This document shows, piece by piece, positions 1-8,078 of a DNA stretch of 64,000 bases; the stretch's first letter is position 1, and the number at the start of each line of letters is the position of its first letter. The notes under the pieces are model-generated. The model saw only the letters and a program-made list of their open reading frames with translations. It did not search any database and was not told the origin of the DNA. The position numbers and the translations under genes are program-made. This DNA comes from RH-chloro-G1 sp003670575 (GTDB lineage: Bacteria; Chloroflexota; Dehalococcoidia; UBA2979), in NCBI GenBank assembly GCA_947499615.1, contig CANMOP010000008.1, forward strand, positions 19,740-83,739. Direction: 5' to 3'.

Positions 1-139
1 GCGGCAGTCCATCCTCGGGGCCGAGCGCCGGGAGGTGACGCGCCTGCGGCAGGGGGGCGAACTGCCTCGCGTTCGCGAAGGTCTCGGCGATCCGCCGGTT
101 GAAGCGCGCCGCCAAGTCCGGATCGTCGACGTTCGTCAC
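1..139 (-). CDS. N-terminus of an unidentified protein (partial)
   Basis: A GTG codon at 139 opens a reading frame that runs without a stop off the left edge of the window (46 codons visible). It begins five bases after the dapB stop on the same strand, so it is probably the next gene of the same transcription unit. The visible peptide starts VTNVDDPDLAARFNRR and continues through a Pro/Leu/Ala-rich stretch containing PLPQARHLPALGP. I do not recognise the family from this fragment. No strong Shine-Dalgarno is visible, which fits translational coupling to dapB. Confidence 0.5.
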   Translation of the reverse strand, partial: MTNVDDPDLAARFNRRIAETFANARQFAPLPQARHLPALGPEDGLP

Positions 140-144
140 CGGGC

Positions 145-933
145 CTACGTCAGACCGATCAGCGTGTCGAGGCCCTCGACGAGGCCGGTGCGCTGCATGA
201 CCTCGCGCACGGCGAGCACGATACCGGGCTGGTAGCACTCGCGGCCGATGGTGTCGTGGCGCAGCGTCAGCGTCTGGCCAGCGCCACCGAAGATCACCTC
301 CTGCGCCGCGACGAAGCCCGGCGAGCGCACCGAGTGCAGCCCGACGCCACCCTCGACGGCACCGCGCGCATGCGGCAGGTGTTCGAGGTCGGAGACGTTG
401 TGGTCGAAGTCGGAGCCACGCGCCGCACGCATCAGCCGCGCGGTCGCAAGCGCCGTGCCGGAGGGCGAGTCCACCTTGCCGGCGTGGTGCAGCTCGATCA
501 CCTCGGCGGTGTCGAAGAAGCGCGCGGCGATCTCGGAGAGCCGCATCAAGATGACAGCGCCCAGCGCGAAGTTCGGTGCAACCACCGCGCCGATGCCCTG
601 CGTCGCGCAACCGGAGCGCAACGCCTCGACAGTTGCGGGCGTGACGCCAGAGGTGCCGATCACAGGGCGCACCCCGGCGGCCAGTGCGGCGTCGACAAGG
701 GTCGCGGTGTACTGCGCGTTGGTGAAATCGACCACCACATCCGGGTGCGTGGCGGCGAACAGCGTCGCGGGATCGGCGTGCACGCCGTAGACGGTGCCGC
801 CCGCGGAGCGGAAGTCGGTGCCGGGAAGCAGCGGCTCAATGATGCCGACGACTTCCATGTCGGGTTGCGCCTCGATCGCCTCGACGACGATGTGGCCCAT
901 CGATCCGCTACCACTGACCACGACGCGAATCAT
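145..933 (-). CDS. dapB: 4-hydroxy-tetrahydrodipicolinate reductase
   Basis: DapB reduces 4-hydroxy-tetrahydrodipicolinate with NAD(P)H in the diaminopimelate/lysine pathway, which feeds peptidoglycan and protein synthesis in the cytosol. The 262-residue protein has the usual family length. It shows an N-terminal dinucleotide-binding loop (VVSGSGSMG, from residue 5) and the family signature HHAGKVDSPSGTA with the catalytic His pair at about 149-150 and Lys153. I chose the ATG at 933 rather than an upstream one because AGGAGG sits at normal spacing before it. Together with uppP and murT-gatD further along, it implies a peptidoglycan wall. Confidence 0.97.
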   Translation of the reverse strand: MIRVVVSGSGSMGHIVVEAIEAQPDMEVVGIIEPLLPGTDFRSAGGTVYGVHADPATLFAATHPDVVVDFTNAQYTATLVDAALAAGVRPVIGTSGVTPATVEALRSGCATQGIGAVVAPNFALGAVILMRLSEIAARFFDTAEVIELHHAGKVDSPSGTALATARLMRAARGSDFDHNVSDLEHLPHARGAVEGGVGLHSVRSPGFVAAQEVIFGGAGQTLTLRHDTIGRECYQPGIVLAVREVMQRTGLVEGLDTLIGLT

Positions 934-996
934 CGCTGTCCTCCTTCGGCCCACCTGCACGGGCGAGCACGATCAGCACCTACCGCCGGATATGAA

Positions 997-1025
997 CTGC
1001 GCCCCGAGGAATCCTCGGGGCGCAG
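997..1025 (-). terminator. Rho-independent-like hairpin after pnp
   Basis: A perfect 13-bp stem (CTGCGCCCCGAGG, 997-1009, with its complement 1013-1025) closes on a 3-base loop. It lies 45 bases downstream of the pnp stop and is followed on the minus strand by a moderately T-rich stretch (TTCATAT). It should separate pnp from dapB. Confidence 0.75.
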
Positions 1026-1069
1026 TGTATCGCTGATTGGGTACCGCTCAGCGTGTGCCGTGCTGGCGA

Positions 1070-3733
1070 CTACCAGCGGCGACCGCCTGCAGGCGGACGC
1101 GGCGCCGGCGGGCCGCTGGGGCGATCGTCGCCACCACCGCCGCGCGACTCTCCTCCGCCACGAGATTCGCCGTCACCCTGCTGGCCACCCTCGGCGGGAC
1201 GGGGGCGACCGTAGCCACCACCGCTGCCGAAGCCGCCACCACCGCCGCCGCCGGTGTTGCCACCGCCGCCGGACGGGCGACCGCCACCACCACCGCCGCC
1301 ACCGGGGCCGCCGCGGTTGAAGCCACCGCCGCCGCCGCCGCCGGAGGGACGACCACCGCCACCGCCTCCACCACCGGGGCCGCCGCGGTTGAAGCCGCCG
1401 CCACCACCGCCGGAGGGGCGACCACCGCTGCCGAACCCACCGCCGCCGCCGGGCCGCGGTCCACGACCGCCGCCACCCGCAGGACGGGTACCACTCATCG
1501 TGGGCCGAGGCGCAGCCTCACCGGGCGCCGGGCGGCGCGGGATCTCGTCCTCGTCCAGGTCTTCGAATTCCTCGGGCTCATCGCTGGGCCCATCACCCTG
1601 TCCGCCACCGTCGGCCATGCCGACCGGGCCTTCGCCCTCGCCACCCTCGAGCAGCGCGCGGCGCGAGAGGTTGATGCGGCCAAGGTTGTCCACCTCGACC
1701 ACCAGTACCTTCACCACGTCGCCGGACTGAACCTCGTCCTCCACCCGGTTCACGCGATAGTTCGCGAGCTCCGAGATGTGAACCAGGCCTTCCTTACCGG
1801 GCAGAATTTCCACGAACGCGCCGAAGGTCATGATGCGAGTGACGGGGCCCTCGTAGACCTCGCCAACCACGACTTCCTTCGTCAGGCCGCGGATCATGTC
1901 GATGGCGCGGCGCACGCCCTCCGGGTCGGAGCCGCCGACACGCACGGTGCCGTCGTCCTCAACGTCAATGGTCGCGCCGGTCGCCTCCACCATGCCGCGG
2001 ATCACACGGCCACCTGGTCCGATCACGGCGCCGATCTTCTCGCGGTCGATCTTGATCACCTCGGTACGCGGCGCGTACGGGGAGAGCTCGGCACGCGGCG
2101 CAGCCAGCGTGGCGACGATCACTTCGAGGATGCGCAGGCGCGCGAGGCGAGCCTGCTCCAGTGCGGCCTCAAGCAGGCCAGCGGGGAGCCGCTGCAGCTT
2201 GATGTCCATCTGCATCGCGGTGATGCCCTTGGCAGTCCCGGCGACCTTGAAGTCCATGTCGCCGAACGCGTCTTCAATGCCCGCGATGTCGGTGAGCACC
2301 TTGTAGTTGCCACTCTCGTCCGTAACCAGGCCCATCGCGATGCCCGCGACCGGTGCCGAGATCGGCACGCCCGCGTCCATCAGCGCCAACGTGGAGCCAC
2401 AGACGGATGCCATCGACGTCGAACCGTTCGACATCAGGACGTCGGAGACGCAGCGCAGGGTGTACGGGAAGTCCTCGACGGACGGGAGCACGGGCTCCAG
2501 GGCGCGCTCTCCCAACATGCCGTGACCGATCTCGCGCCGACCAGCGCCGCGCAGCGGTCGCGCCTCGCCGACTGAGAACGGGAGGAAGTTGTAGTGGTGC
2601 ATGTACCGCTTGAACGCCTGCGGCGAGACGTTGTCCAACCGCTGGCGGTCGGCCATGGGGCCAAGCGTGGCAGCCGTGAGCACCTGCGTCTGGCCGCGCT
2701 GGAACAGGCCGGTGCCGTGTGCACGCGGCAGCAGGCCAACCATGGCGCTCAGCTCGCGAATCTGGTCGTTGGCGCGGTTATCGGGGCGCTTGTTCTCTTC
2801 GATGATGCGCTTGCGCACGAACGGCTTCACCGCCGCGTCGATGGCCGCGCTGACGCTCTTGCTGTCGAGGTCGGCGACACCCTGCGCGGTCAACGCAGTC
2901 ATCACGTCGCGGGTCAGCGCGTCGATGCCGCGCGAGCCCTCGGAGGCGACGGCGTCCAGCATCTGCTGGTCGCGGCCCTGCAGCGCGCCGGCGACCTGCG
3001 CCGCCAGCGTGGGGTCGATGCCCTTCAGCGGCTCGTAGGTCATCTTCTCGTCACCAATGGCGGCGACGATCTCCTTCTGGAGGACGTTGAGCTGCTGGAT
3101 CACGCCCATCGCGTAGTCCATGGCGGCAATGATCGTGGCCTCATCGACCTCGTTCGCGCCGGCCTCGAGCATCACGACGGAGTGCTCGGTGCCCGCGACG
3201 GTAAGGTCGAGGTCAGAGCCGTCGAGCTCTTCGTACGTCGGGAACGCCTTGAACTGGCCATCCACGCGCGCGATGCGCACCGAGGAGACCGGCCCGTTGA
3301 ACGGAATCTTCGAGATGCCGAGGACGATGGAAGCCGCAGTGGTGCCCCAGGCGTCGCCGGGGTTCTGGCGGTCGGAGGACAGCAGCGTCAGGACGACCTG
3401 CGTCTCACGGCGGTAGCTCTTCGGGAAGAGGGGACGAATCGGGCGGTCGGTCATGCGGGCGGCCAGCGTGGCCTCCGTGCCGGGACGACCCTCGCGGCGG
3501 AAGAAGGAGCCGGGGATCTTGCCGATCGCGTACATGCGCTCTTCGTAGTCAACAGTGAGCGGGAAGAAGTCGATGCCGGGCCGAGGATCGCCATCGCAGA
3601 CGGTGGCCAACAGCATCATGTCGCCGAAGCGAATGGTGCAGGAGCCATCGGCGGACTGCGCCAGCAGGCCAGTGCCTACCTCCAGCGTCTGACCTTCGAT
3701 CGTGCAAGAGAACGTACGGGGTGTTTGACTCAA
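1070..3733 (-). CDS. pnp: Polyribonucleotide nucleotidyltransferase (PNPase) with Gly/Arg-rich tail
   Basis: PNPase degrades RNA 3' to 5' phosphorolytically. The 887-residue protein is about 180 residues longer than typical. Residues 1 to about 550 hold the two RNase PH-type cores; the second contains the active-site region DFKVAGT...MQMDIK. A KH domain (IGPGGRVI, about residue 570) and an S1 domain (YEGPVTRIMTFGAFVEILPG) follow. From about residue 699 the chain becomes an acidic spacer and then a low-complexity tail of Gly runs with FNRGGP and RPSGG units, ending GGRRW. The start is a TTG at 3733 preceded by GAGGAAGG. It lies downstream of rpsO, the common rpsO-pnp order. The tail resembles RGG RNA-binding regions; that function is inferred. 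Confidence 0.97.
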   Translation of the reverse strand: MSQTPRTFSCTIEGQTLEVGTGLLAQSADGSCTIRFGDMMLLATVCDGDPRPGIDFFPLTVDYEERMYAIGKIPGSFFRREGRPGTEATLAARMTDRPIRPLFPKSYRRETQVVLTLLSSDRQNPGDAWGTTAASIVLGISKIPFNGPVSSVRIARVDGQFKAFPTYEELDGSDLDLTVAGTEHSVVMLEAGANEVDEATIIAAMDYAMGVIQQLNVLQKEIVAAIGDEKMTYEPLKGIDPTLAAQVAGALQGRDQQMLDAVASEGSRGIDALTRDVMTALTAQGVADLDSKSVSAAIDAAVKPFVRKRIIEENKRPDNRANDQIRELSAMVGLLPRAHGTGLFQRGQTQVLTAATLGPMADRQRLDNVSPQAFKRYMHHYNFLPFSVGEARPLRGAGRREIGHGMLGERALEPVLPSVEDFPYTLRCVSDVLMSNGSTSMASVCGSTLALMDAGVPISAPVAGIAMGLVTDESGNYKVLTDIAGIEDAFGDMDFKVAGTAKGITAMQMDIKLQRLPAGLLEAALEQARLARLRILEVIVATLAAPRAELSPYAPRTEVIKIDREKIGAVIGPGGRVIRGMVEATGATIDVEDDGTVRVGGSDPEGVRRAIDMIRGLTKEVVVGEVYEGPVTRIMTFGAFVEILPGKEGLVHISELANYRVNRVEDEVQSGDVVKVLVVEVDNLGRINLSRRALLEGGEGEGPVGMADGGGQGDGPSDEPEEFEDLDEDEIPRRPAPGEAAPRPTMSGTRPAGGGGRGPRPGGGGGFGSGGRPSGGGGGGFNRGGPGGGGGGGGRPSGGGGGGGFNRGGPGGGGGGGGRPSGGGGNTGGGGGGGFGSGGGYGRPRPAEGGQQGDGESRGGGESRGGGGDDRPSGPPAPRPPAGGRRW
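1271..1450 (-). repeat. In-frame tandem repeat encoding the Gly-rich PNPase tail
   Basis: The 21-base unit encoding GFNRGGP occurs identically at 1304-1324 and 1376-1396, 72 bases (24 codons) apart. It is flanked by near-identical GGC/GGT runs and RPSGG codons. The number of Gly codons differs between copies by whole triplets, the pattern expected of slippage that keeps the frame. The repeat is coding, not an intergenic array. Confidence 0.8.
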
Positions 3734-4063
3734 CTGATTCGTGCCTTCCTCAGGACCACAGTTCCAGGATCACCTGGGTGCGTTCGCGATCGCGAACGAA
3801 TATGACCGGACGTGTTGCCCGGCAATGCGAGGGGTATGCAGACGGGGAACAGCCGAACAAGCGGATGCTGTCCTCGGTTCTCGTCCTCGGCCAATGCGAC
3901 CCTGCCGGCGAGATGAGTACTGGCTCTCCCAGTACGGCCGGCTGTGGGCGACCGTGGACGTGCATCGCGTCCCGTCCTGCTCCCCGTGGCTTCTGCCGGT
4001 GGGAACGGGCGGGGTGCGAGCGTGCTGCGCCGAACCGGCGCAAGTGGCAAGCGCGAACCGCGC
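3734..4063 (-). other. rpsO-pnp spacer with an 18-bp perfect palindrome
   Basis: This 330-base spacer holds no convincing gene. It contains a perfect 18-base palindrome, CGTTCGCGATCGCGAACG, at 3781-3798, about 50 bases before the pnp start. It could be a protein-binding site or part of a structured pnp leader; pnp leaders are autoregulated in enterobacteria, but I cannot show that here. Otherwise I see nothing I can name. Confidence 0.4.
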
Positions 4064-4330
4064 CTACCGACGAAGTCCGAGGCGGGCAAGCAGGCTGTGG
4101 TACCGGTCAACGTCCGTGTTGCTCAGGTACCGCAACTGGCGGCGACGCTGGCCAACGAGCATAAGCAGCCCGCGGCGCGTGTCGAAGTCGTGACGGTGCT
4201 GTCGCAGGTGATCGGTGAGCGACTTGATGCGATCCGTGAGGAGCGCAACCTGCACTTCCGGGGACCCGGTGTCTCCGGGAAACCGTGCGAAATCGCCGAT
4301 GATCTGGGTCTTCTGTTCAAGTGTCTGCAT
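4064..4330 (-). CDS. rpsO: Small ribosomal subunit protein uS15
   Basis: S15 binds 16S rRNA early in 30S assembly. The 88-residue product has the standard length and the family core (FARFPGDTGSPEVQVALLTDRI near the N-terminus, then HDFDTRRGLLMLVGQRRRQL and YLSNTDVDRY). It is the first gene of an rpsO-pnp pair on the minus strand, 330 bases ahead of pnp. The 243 bases between it and the divergent DegV-like gene should hold both promoters. Confidence 0.98.
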   Translation of the reverse strand: MQTLEQKTQIIGDFARFPGDTGSPEVQVALLTDRIKSLTDHLRQHRHDFDTRRGLLMLVGQRRRQLRYLSNTDVDRYHSLLARLGLRR

Positions 4331-4573
4331 AGTGTTCGCAGAAGGACGACCGGTCAGCCCGTGCGCCCTGAACCTGCTGTTCCGTCTCTACTCCCACGCC
4401 TCTTCGGTGCCGATCCCGGCGATATCTATGGCGTCTATCACACGATATCTGTGCTGGGTCGACGATGCGCCTTCACACGGTCTTCGCCGCTGTGCTGAAG
4501 TGCGCTGCCGAGTACGCTAGCACAGCGATGAGACGCTGGCAATCCGAGGGGATCGCCGCCGGAGGGGTAGGGC

Positions 4574-5392
4574 ATGGCACAAGCGATAATAGTCCTGGTC
4601 GATGGCGACGCGTGTGTCCCGGACCGCATCCGCGAGGATCTGGGCATCCTCACGGCGCCGCTGGCCCCCGCCGCATTTGACCCGGCGGAGGAGCCTCGGG
4701 AACTCCGGCGCTCCGCCGCGCCGGTGGAAGGCGAGGAGGCGACTGCCGCCCTCGCGCGCGCGAGGGAACTGGCCCCAGCAGTGTTGTACCTCGGCGTCGG
4801 GGATGGGTACGGCGGCTCGGAGACCGCGTTGGCCGCGGCCAGCACTACACCCGGCGTCCTAGCCATCGCGACCGGCGAGGCGCTCATGGGCGGCGGCTGG
4901 CAGGCGATCGCGGCGGCTGTGGTCGCCCGCAGCGGTGGCAGCCTCGATGACGCCGAGCGCGCGGCGGCCGCGGTGCGCGGGCGGACACGCGTATTGATGA
5001 TGCTGGAGCACCCGCCGTTCGCGGGCGTCTCCGGCGGGGTGCCCGGCGTGCTGTTCGGCTCGCGTGCACTGGTACGACTGTCCGGGCCGACCGTCGACGT
5101 GGTCGCGCGCTTCGGGCGGCGCGATGCTGCGCTGGTCGGACTGCGCGAGCGCTTCGCCCTCGAAGTGCAGGAGGGCGGCTCGGGCACATCGGGCGGTGGC
5201 GCGCTGCGCGTTGCCGTGCACCACGCGGGTGCCGCCGCAGCAGCGGAGGCGATGGCGCTGTGGGTGGAACGCACGCTGCACCCGGAGGAAGTGGTCGTCG
5301 CGCCGCTCACCCGGCACGCCGCCTCTCGGCTCGGGCCGGGGGTCGTCGGCGTCGCCTGGTACCGCGAGGGGACAATAGGCACGGGCGGCTGA
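4574..5392 (+). CDS. DegV-family (EDD fold) lipid-binding protein, divergent
   Basis: The 272-residue soluble protein fits the DegV family, whose members bind fatty acids (FakB type) and present them to the fatty-acid kinase. The N-terminus (IIVLVDGDACVPDRIREDLGILTAPL) aligns with the family opening of a DxxxxLP-like segment followed by a PL strand. The C-terminus (VHHAGAAAAAEAMALWVERTL...RLGPGVVGVAWY) matches the conserved H...GPG.vGi block. The classical TDS motif is degenerate. The start is ATG 4574 behind GGAGGGG. No FakA-like kinase lies nearby, so the partner is unknown. Confidence 0.6.
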   Translation: MAQAIIVLVDGDACVPDRIREDLGILTAPLAPAAFDPAEEPRELRRSAAPVEGEEATAALARARELAPAVLYLGVGDGYGGSETALAAASTTPGVLAIATGEALMGGGWQAIAAAVVARSGGSLDDAERAAAAVRGRTRVLMMLEHPPFAGVSGGVPGVLFGSRALVRLSGPTVDVVARFGRRDAALVGLRERFALEVQEGGSGTSGGGALRVAVHHAGAAAAAEAMALWVERTLHPEEVVVAPLTRHAASRLGPGVVGVAWYREGTIGTGG

Positions 5393-5504
5393 CGGCCCAG
5401 ACTGACGAGGGCGCGCCACCTCGGGACGCGCTCCGCGCTCGCCGCTATGCTCCAGATAACGCCGCATCGCCTGACATCGCGCTGATACTGAGGGGAAACA
5501 ACTC

Positions 5505-7007
5505 GTGCAACTCCAGGTCACATCCGGTCCGATCGCCGCTCAGACAACGGACACCGTCGTCATCGAGGTCAGCGAGGGCCAGCGACGACTCACCGGGGCC
5601 GCCGCCCAGGTGGACGCCGCGCTGGACGGCACGATCACCACGCTGCTACGCGAAGGCCTGTTCGCGGGCCGCGCCGGCGAGCTGACGACGCTACCGAGCC
5701 TCGGGCGGGTGCCCGCGAAGCGTGTCGTGGTCCACGGCGTCGGCGGCGAGGCCGCCCGCACCCTCGATGGCTTGCGGGCGCGGGCCGGGAACCTCGGGCG
5801 GGCGCTGCGCGGGCTGGACGCGGGCCACGTCGCGGTCTCGCTGCAGGCGGCGACGGACCACCTCGATCCCGAGGCGGCAGCGCGCGCGGTCGCCGAGGGC
5901 TTCGTGCTCGGGCTCTACCGCTTCGATAAGCACCACACCCGTGCCGAGGACCGGCCGCGCGGCAGCGTCGCCTCGATCACGCTGGTGGAACCCACCGCGA
6001 GCCGACTGCCCGCCGTCCGTCGTGGCGTCGAGGCTGGCCGCATCCTCGCCGAGGCGACCAACCTCGCGCGTGACCTCGGCAATGAGCCGGCGAACCTGAT
6101 GACCCCGACGATCGTCGCCGAGCGCGCGCAGACCCTCGCCGCTGAGTGCGGCCTAGAGTGCGAAGTAATCGAGCGCGCCGAGGCCGAGCGGCTGGGGATG
6201 GGCTCGTACCTCTCGGTCGCCGCCGGCTCCGCCCAGCCCCCGAAGTTCATCGTGCTGCGCTACCACGGCGGCGGCCGCCAGAAGCCGATCGCGTTGGTGG
6301 GCAAGGGCATCACCTTCGACACCGGCGGCATCTCGCTCAAGCCGGGAGCGGGGATGGAGCGCATGAAGGGCGACATGACCGGCGCGGCCGCCGTGATCGC
6401 CTCGATGCAGGCGATCGCGCGGCTGGCCCCCGCGGTGAACGTGATCGCGGTCGCCCCCTGCACCGAGAACATGCCCGGCGGCAACGCCACGAAGCCCGGC
6501 GACGTGGTGTACGCGATGGACGGCCAGTCGATCGAGGTGCTGAACACCGACGCCGAGGGTCGCCTGGTGCTGGCCGACGGCCTCGCCTACGCCCGCCGCG
6601 AAGGCGCGACCACGCTGATCGATATCGCCACGCTGACCGGTGCGATGAACGTCGCGCTGGGGAGCGTGCGCATCGGCACCTTCGCGAACAACGACCGGCT
6701 GTACCAGGAGTTGGAGCGCGCCTCGACGGCCTCGGGCGAGCGACTCTGGCGCATGCCGCTGGACGCCGAGTACTTCGAACTGATCAAGTCGGACGTCGCC
6801 GACCTCAAGAACACCGGCGGCGCGGCAGCCGGCTCAATCACCGCCGCCAAGTTCCTCGAGCGCTTCGCGCACGACACCCCCTGGGCACACCTCGACATCG
6901 CGGCCGTCATGGACGCCGCCGCGGACCGTGGCGAGCAGGTGAAGGGCAACACCGGCCGCCCGGTGCGCACGCTGGTGCACTTCGTGCTCGGGCGGGCAAG
7001 GGGGTAG
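5505..7007 (+). CDS. pepA: Leucyl aminopeptidase, M17 family
   Basis: This cytosolic di-metal aminopeptidase removes N-terminal residues from peptides. The 500-residue protein has the normal length: an N-terminal alpha/beta domain (1 to about 170) and a catalytic C-terminal domain. The metal ligands and catalytic residues are visible in VGKGITFDTGGISLKPG, MKGDMTGAAAV and the signature NTDAEGRLVLAD. The start is a GTG at 5505 directly after AACTC. It lies 112 bases after the DegV-like gene and converges on the broken RhuM gene. Confidence 0.96.
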   Translation: MQLQVTSGPIAAQTTDTVVIEVSEGQRRLTGAAAQVDAALDGTITTLLREGLFAGRAGELTTLPSLGRVPAKRVVVHGVGGEAARTLDGLRARAGNLGRALRGLDAGHVAVSLQAATDHLDPEAAARAVAEGFVLGLYRFDKHHTRAEDRPRGSVASITLVEPTASRLPAVRRGVEAGRILAEATNLARDLGNEPANLMTPTIVAERAQTLAAECGLECEVIERAEAERLGMGSYLSVAAGSAQPPKFIVLRYHGGGRQKPIALVGKGITFDTGGISLKPGAGMERMKGDMTGAAAVIASMQAIARLAPAVNVIAVAPCTENMPGGNATKPGDVVYAMDGQSIEVLNTDAEGRLVLADGLAYARREGATTLIDIATLTGAMNVALGSVRIGTFANNDRLYQELERASTASGERLWRMPLDAEYFELIKSDVADLKNTGGAAAGSITAAKFLERFAHDTPWAHLDIAAVMDAAADRGEQVKGNTGRPVRTLVHFVLGRARG

Positions 7008-7016
7008 GGGAGAGGC

Positions 7017-7979
7017 TCAGGTTGTCGGGGTGGATCCGCTGATCTCAGGCCAGCCAGATACCCGACCATTGTACGTCGCAAGCTCGCCGCGCACCGTTGC
7101 TTCCATGTCTGCGTGGGAGACGGTTCCGCGGTCGGTCAATATGGCCTTGTCGTTGAGGACGAGGAACGCGTCTAGTTTCACTTTCCAGTCGGCCATGTAC
7201 ATCGGCGTCTTCTCGACGCTCCGCAATTCCGCAAACGATAGGAATTGCTCGACCAGCAACTCCAGTCGCTTCAACTCGAGTTCTTCGAGGTAGTTCTTCG
7301 CGACCACGGCGTCATCCTTCGTGACAACCGCACCCTTTCAGGTTGTCAGGCCCATGTTCGGCTTCGAACTGTCGACCCGGGCCGCGACCAATTCTGCCAC
7401 GGTGCGACCCCTGATCGCGTAGTGGAACTTGTTCTGCACGGTCGCGAAGAACTGCTTGGCGTTGTCCGTCTTCGAGTCGTAGTCGATGCTCGTCGCGAAG
7501 ATGTCGCGAACCTTCTCGTAGAAGTGCTTCTCCGACGTCCGGATGCGACGAACGCGCTCGATCAGTTCGTCGAAGTAGTTCGTCTGCTCGCCGGCGAGCC
7601 GTGCATCGTCGATGGCAAAACCCTTGACGACGTAGTCCGATAGCTTGTCGGTCGCCCACGCTCGGAACTGAGCACCTCGGTGACCGCCAACGCGGTAGCC
7701 AACGTGGATGATCACCTCAAGGTTGTAGACGACGACCTCGCGGATGACCTCGCGCCCACCCTCAATTTGAACGTGTGCATTTTTTGCACACGTTCGTTCG
7801 GGGTCGAGTTCGCCGGCTTCGAAGATGGCCGCGATGTGGCGCTGGATGACAGACCGATCGCGCTGAAACAGGTCAGCCATCCTCGCTCTGTCCAGCCAGA
7901 CGTTGCCGTCACGAAGCACCACCTGAACGGCGGGAGGGCCATCCTCAGGCTGGTAGAGGATCAAATCGGTGTCAGGCAT
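7017..7979 (-). pseudogene. rhuM: RhuM-family gene interrupted by one in-frame TGA
   Basis: Two fragments in the same frame together make one full-length RhuM protein (320 codons). The 5' part starts at ATG 7979 (MPDTDLILYQPEDG) and ends ...KPNMGLTT at a TGA (7338-7340, codon 214). Without any frame change the sequence continues KGAVVTKDDAVVAKNYLEELELKRL...TPMYMADWKVKLDAFL to a stop at 7017. In related proteins the stop position is occupied by an aromatic residue, often Trp, so a single TGG to TGA change explains it. RhuM proteins are scattered accessory genes of unknown function, often in islands. Base composition is less GC-rich than neighbouring genes, suggesting acquisition. Other genes here use TGA as a normal stop, so recoding is unlikely. 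Confidence 0.85.
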
Positions 7980-8078
7980 GACAAAGGCTCCGAACCCTGA
8001 CGGGATAGCACGCATATTCTAACAGACATGCGTCGAACGTTGACCGTCGGTATGAACGAGCAGCGACCCGCCCGCTAC

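Noticed and set aside
1271..1450. CRISPR-like or minisatellite array
   Set aside because: The units are in frame within pnp, without unique spacers; they encode a Gly-rich tail.
1037..2575. Long plus-strand open frame opposite pnp
   Set aside because: It mirrors pnp codons, is dominated by Thr/Ala runs from the Gly repeats, and has no recognisable domain. High GC content produces such antisense frames.
3783..3796. GCGATCGC as a HIP1-type iterated palindrome
   Set aside because: HIP1 is abundant in cyanobacteria; a single instance in this non-cyanobacterial window is better treated as part of the larger local palindrome.
7338..7340. TGA in rhuM read as Trp or selenocysteine
   Set aside because: Many genes here end in TGA as a normal stop, no SECIS-like element was noticed, and the family residue is usually Trp, so nonsense mutation is simpler.
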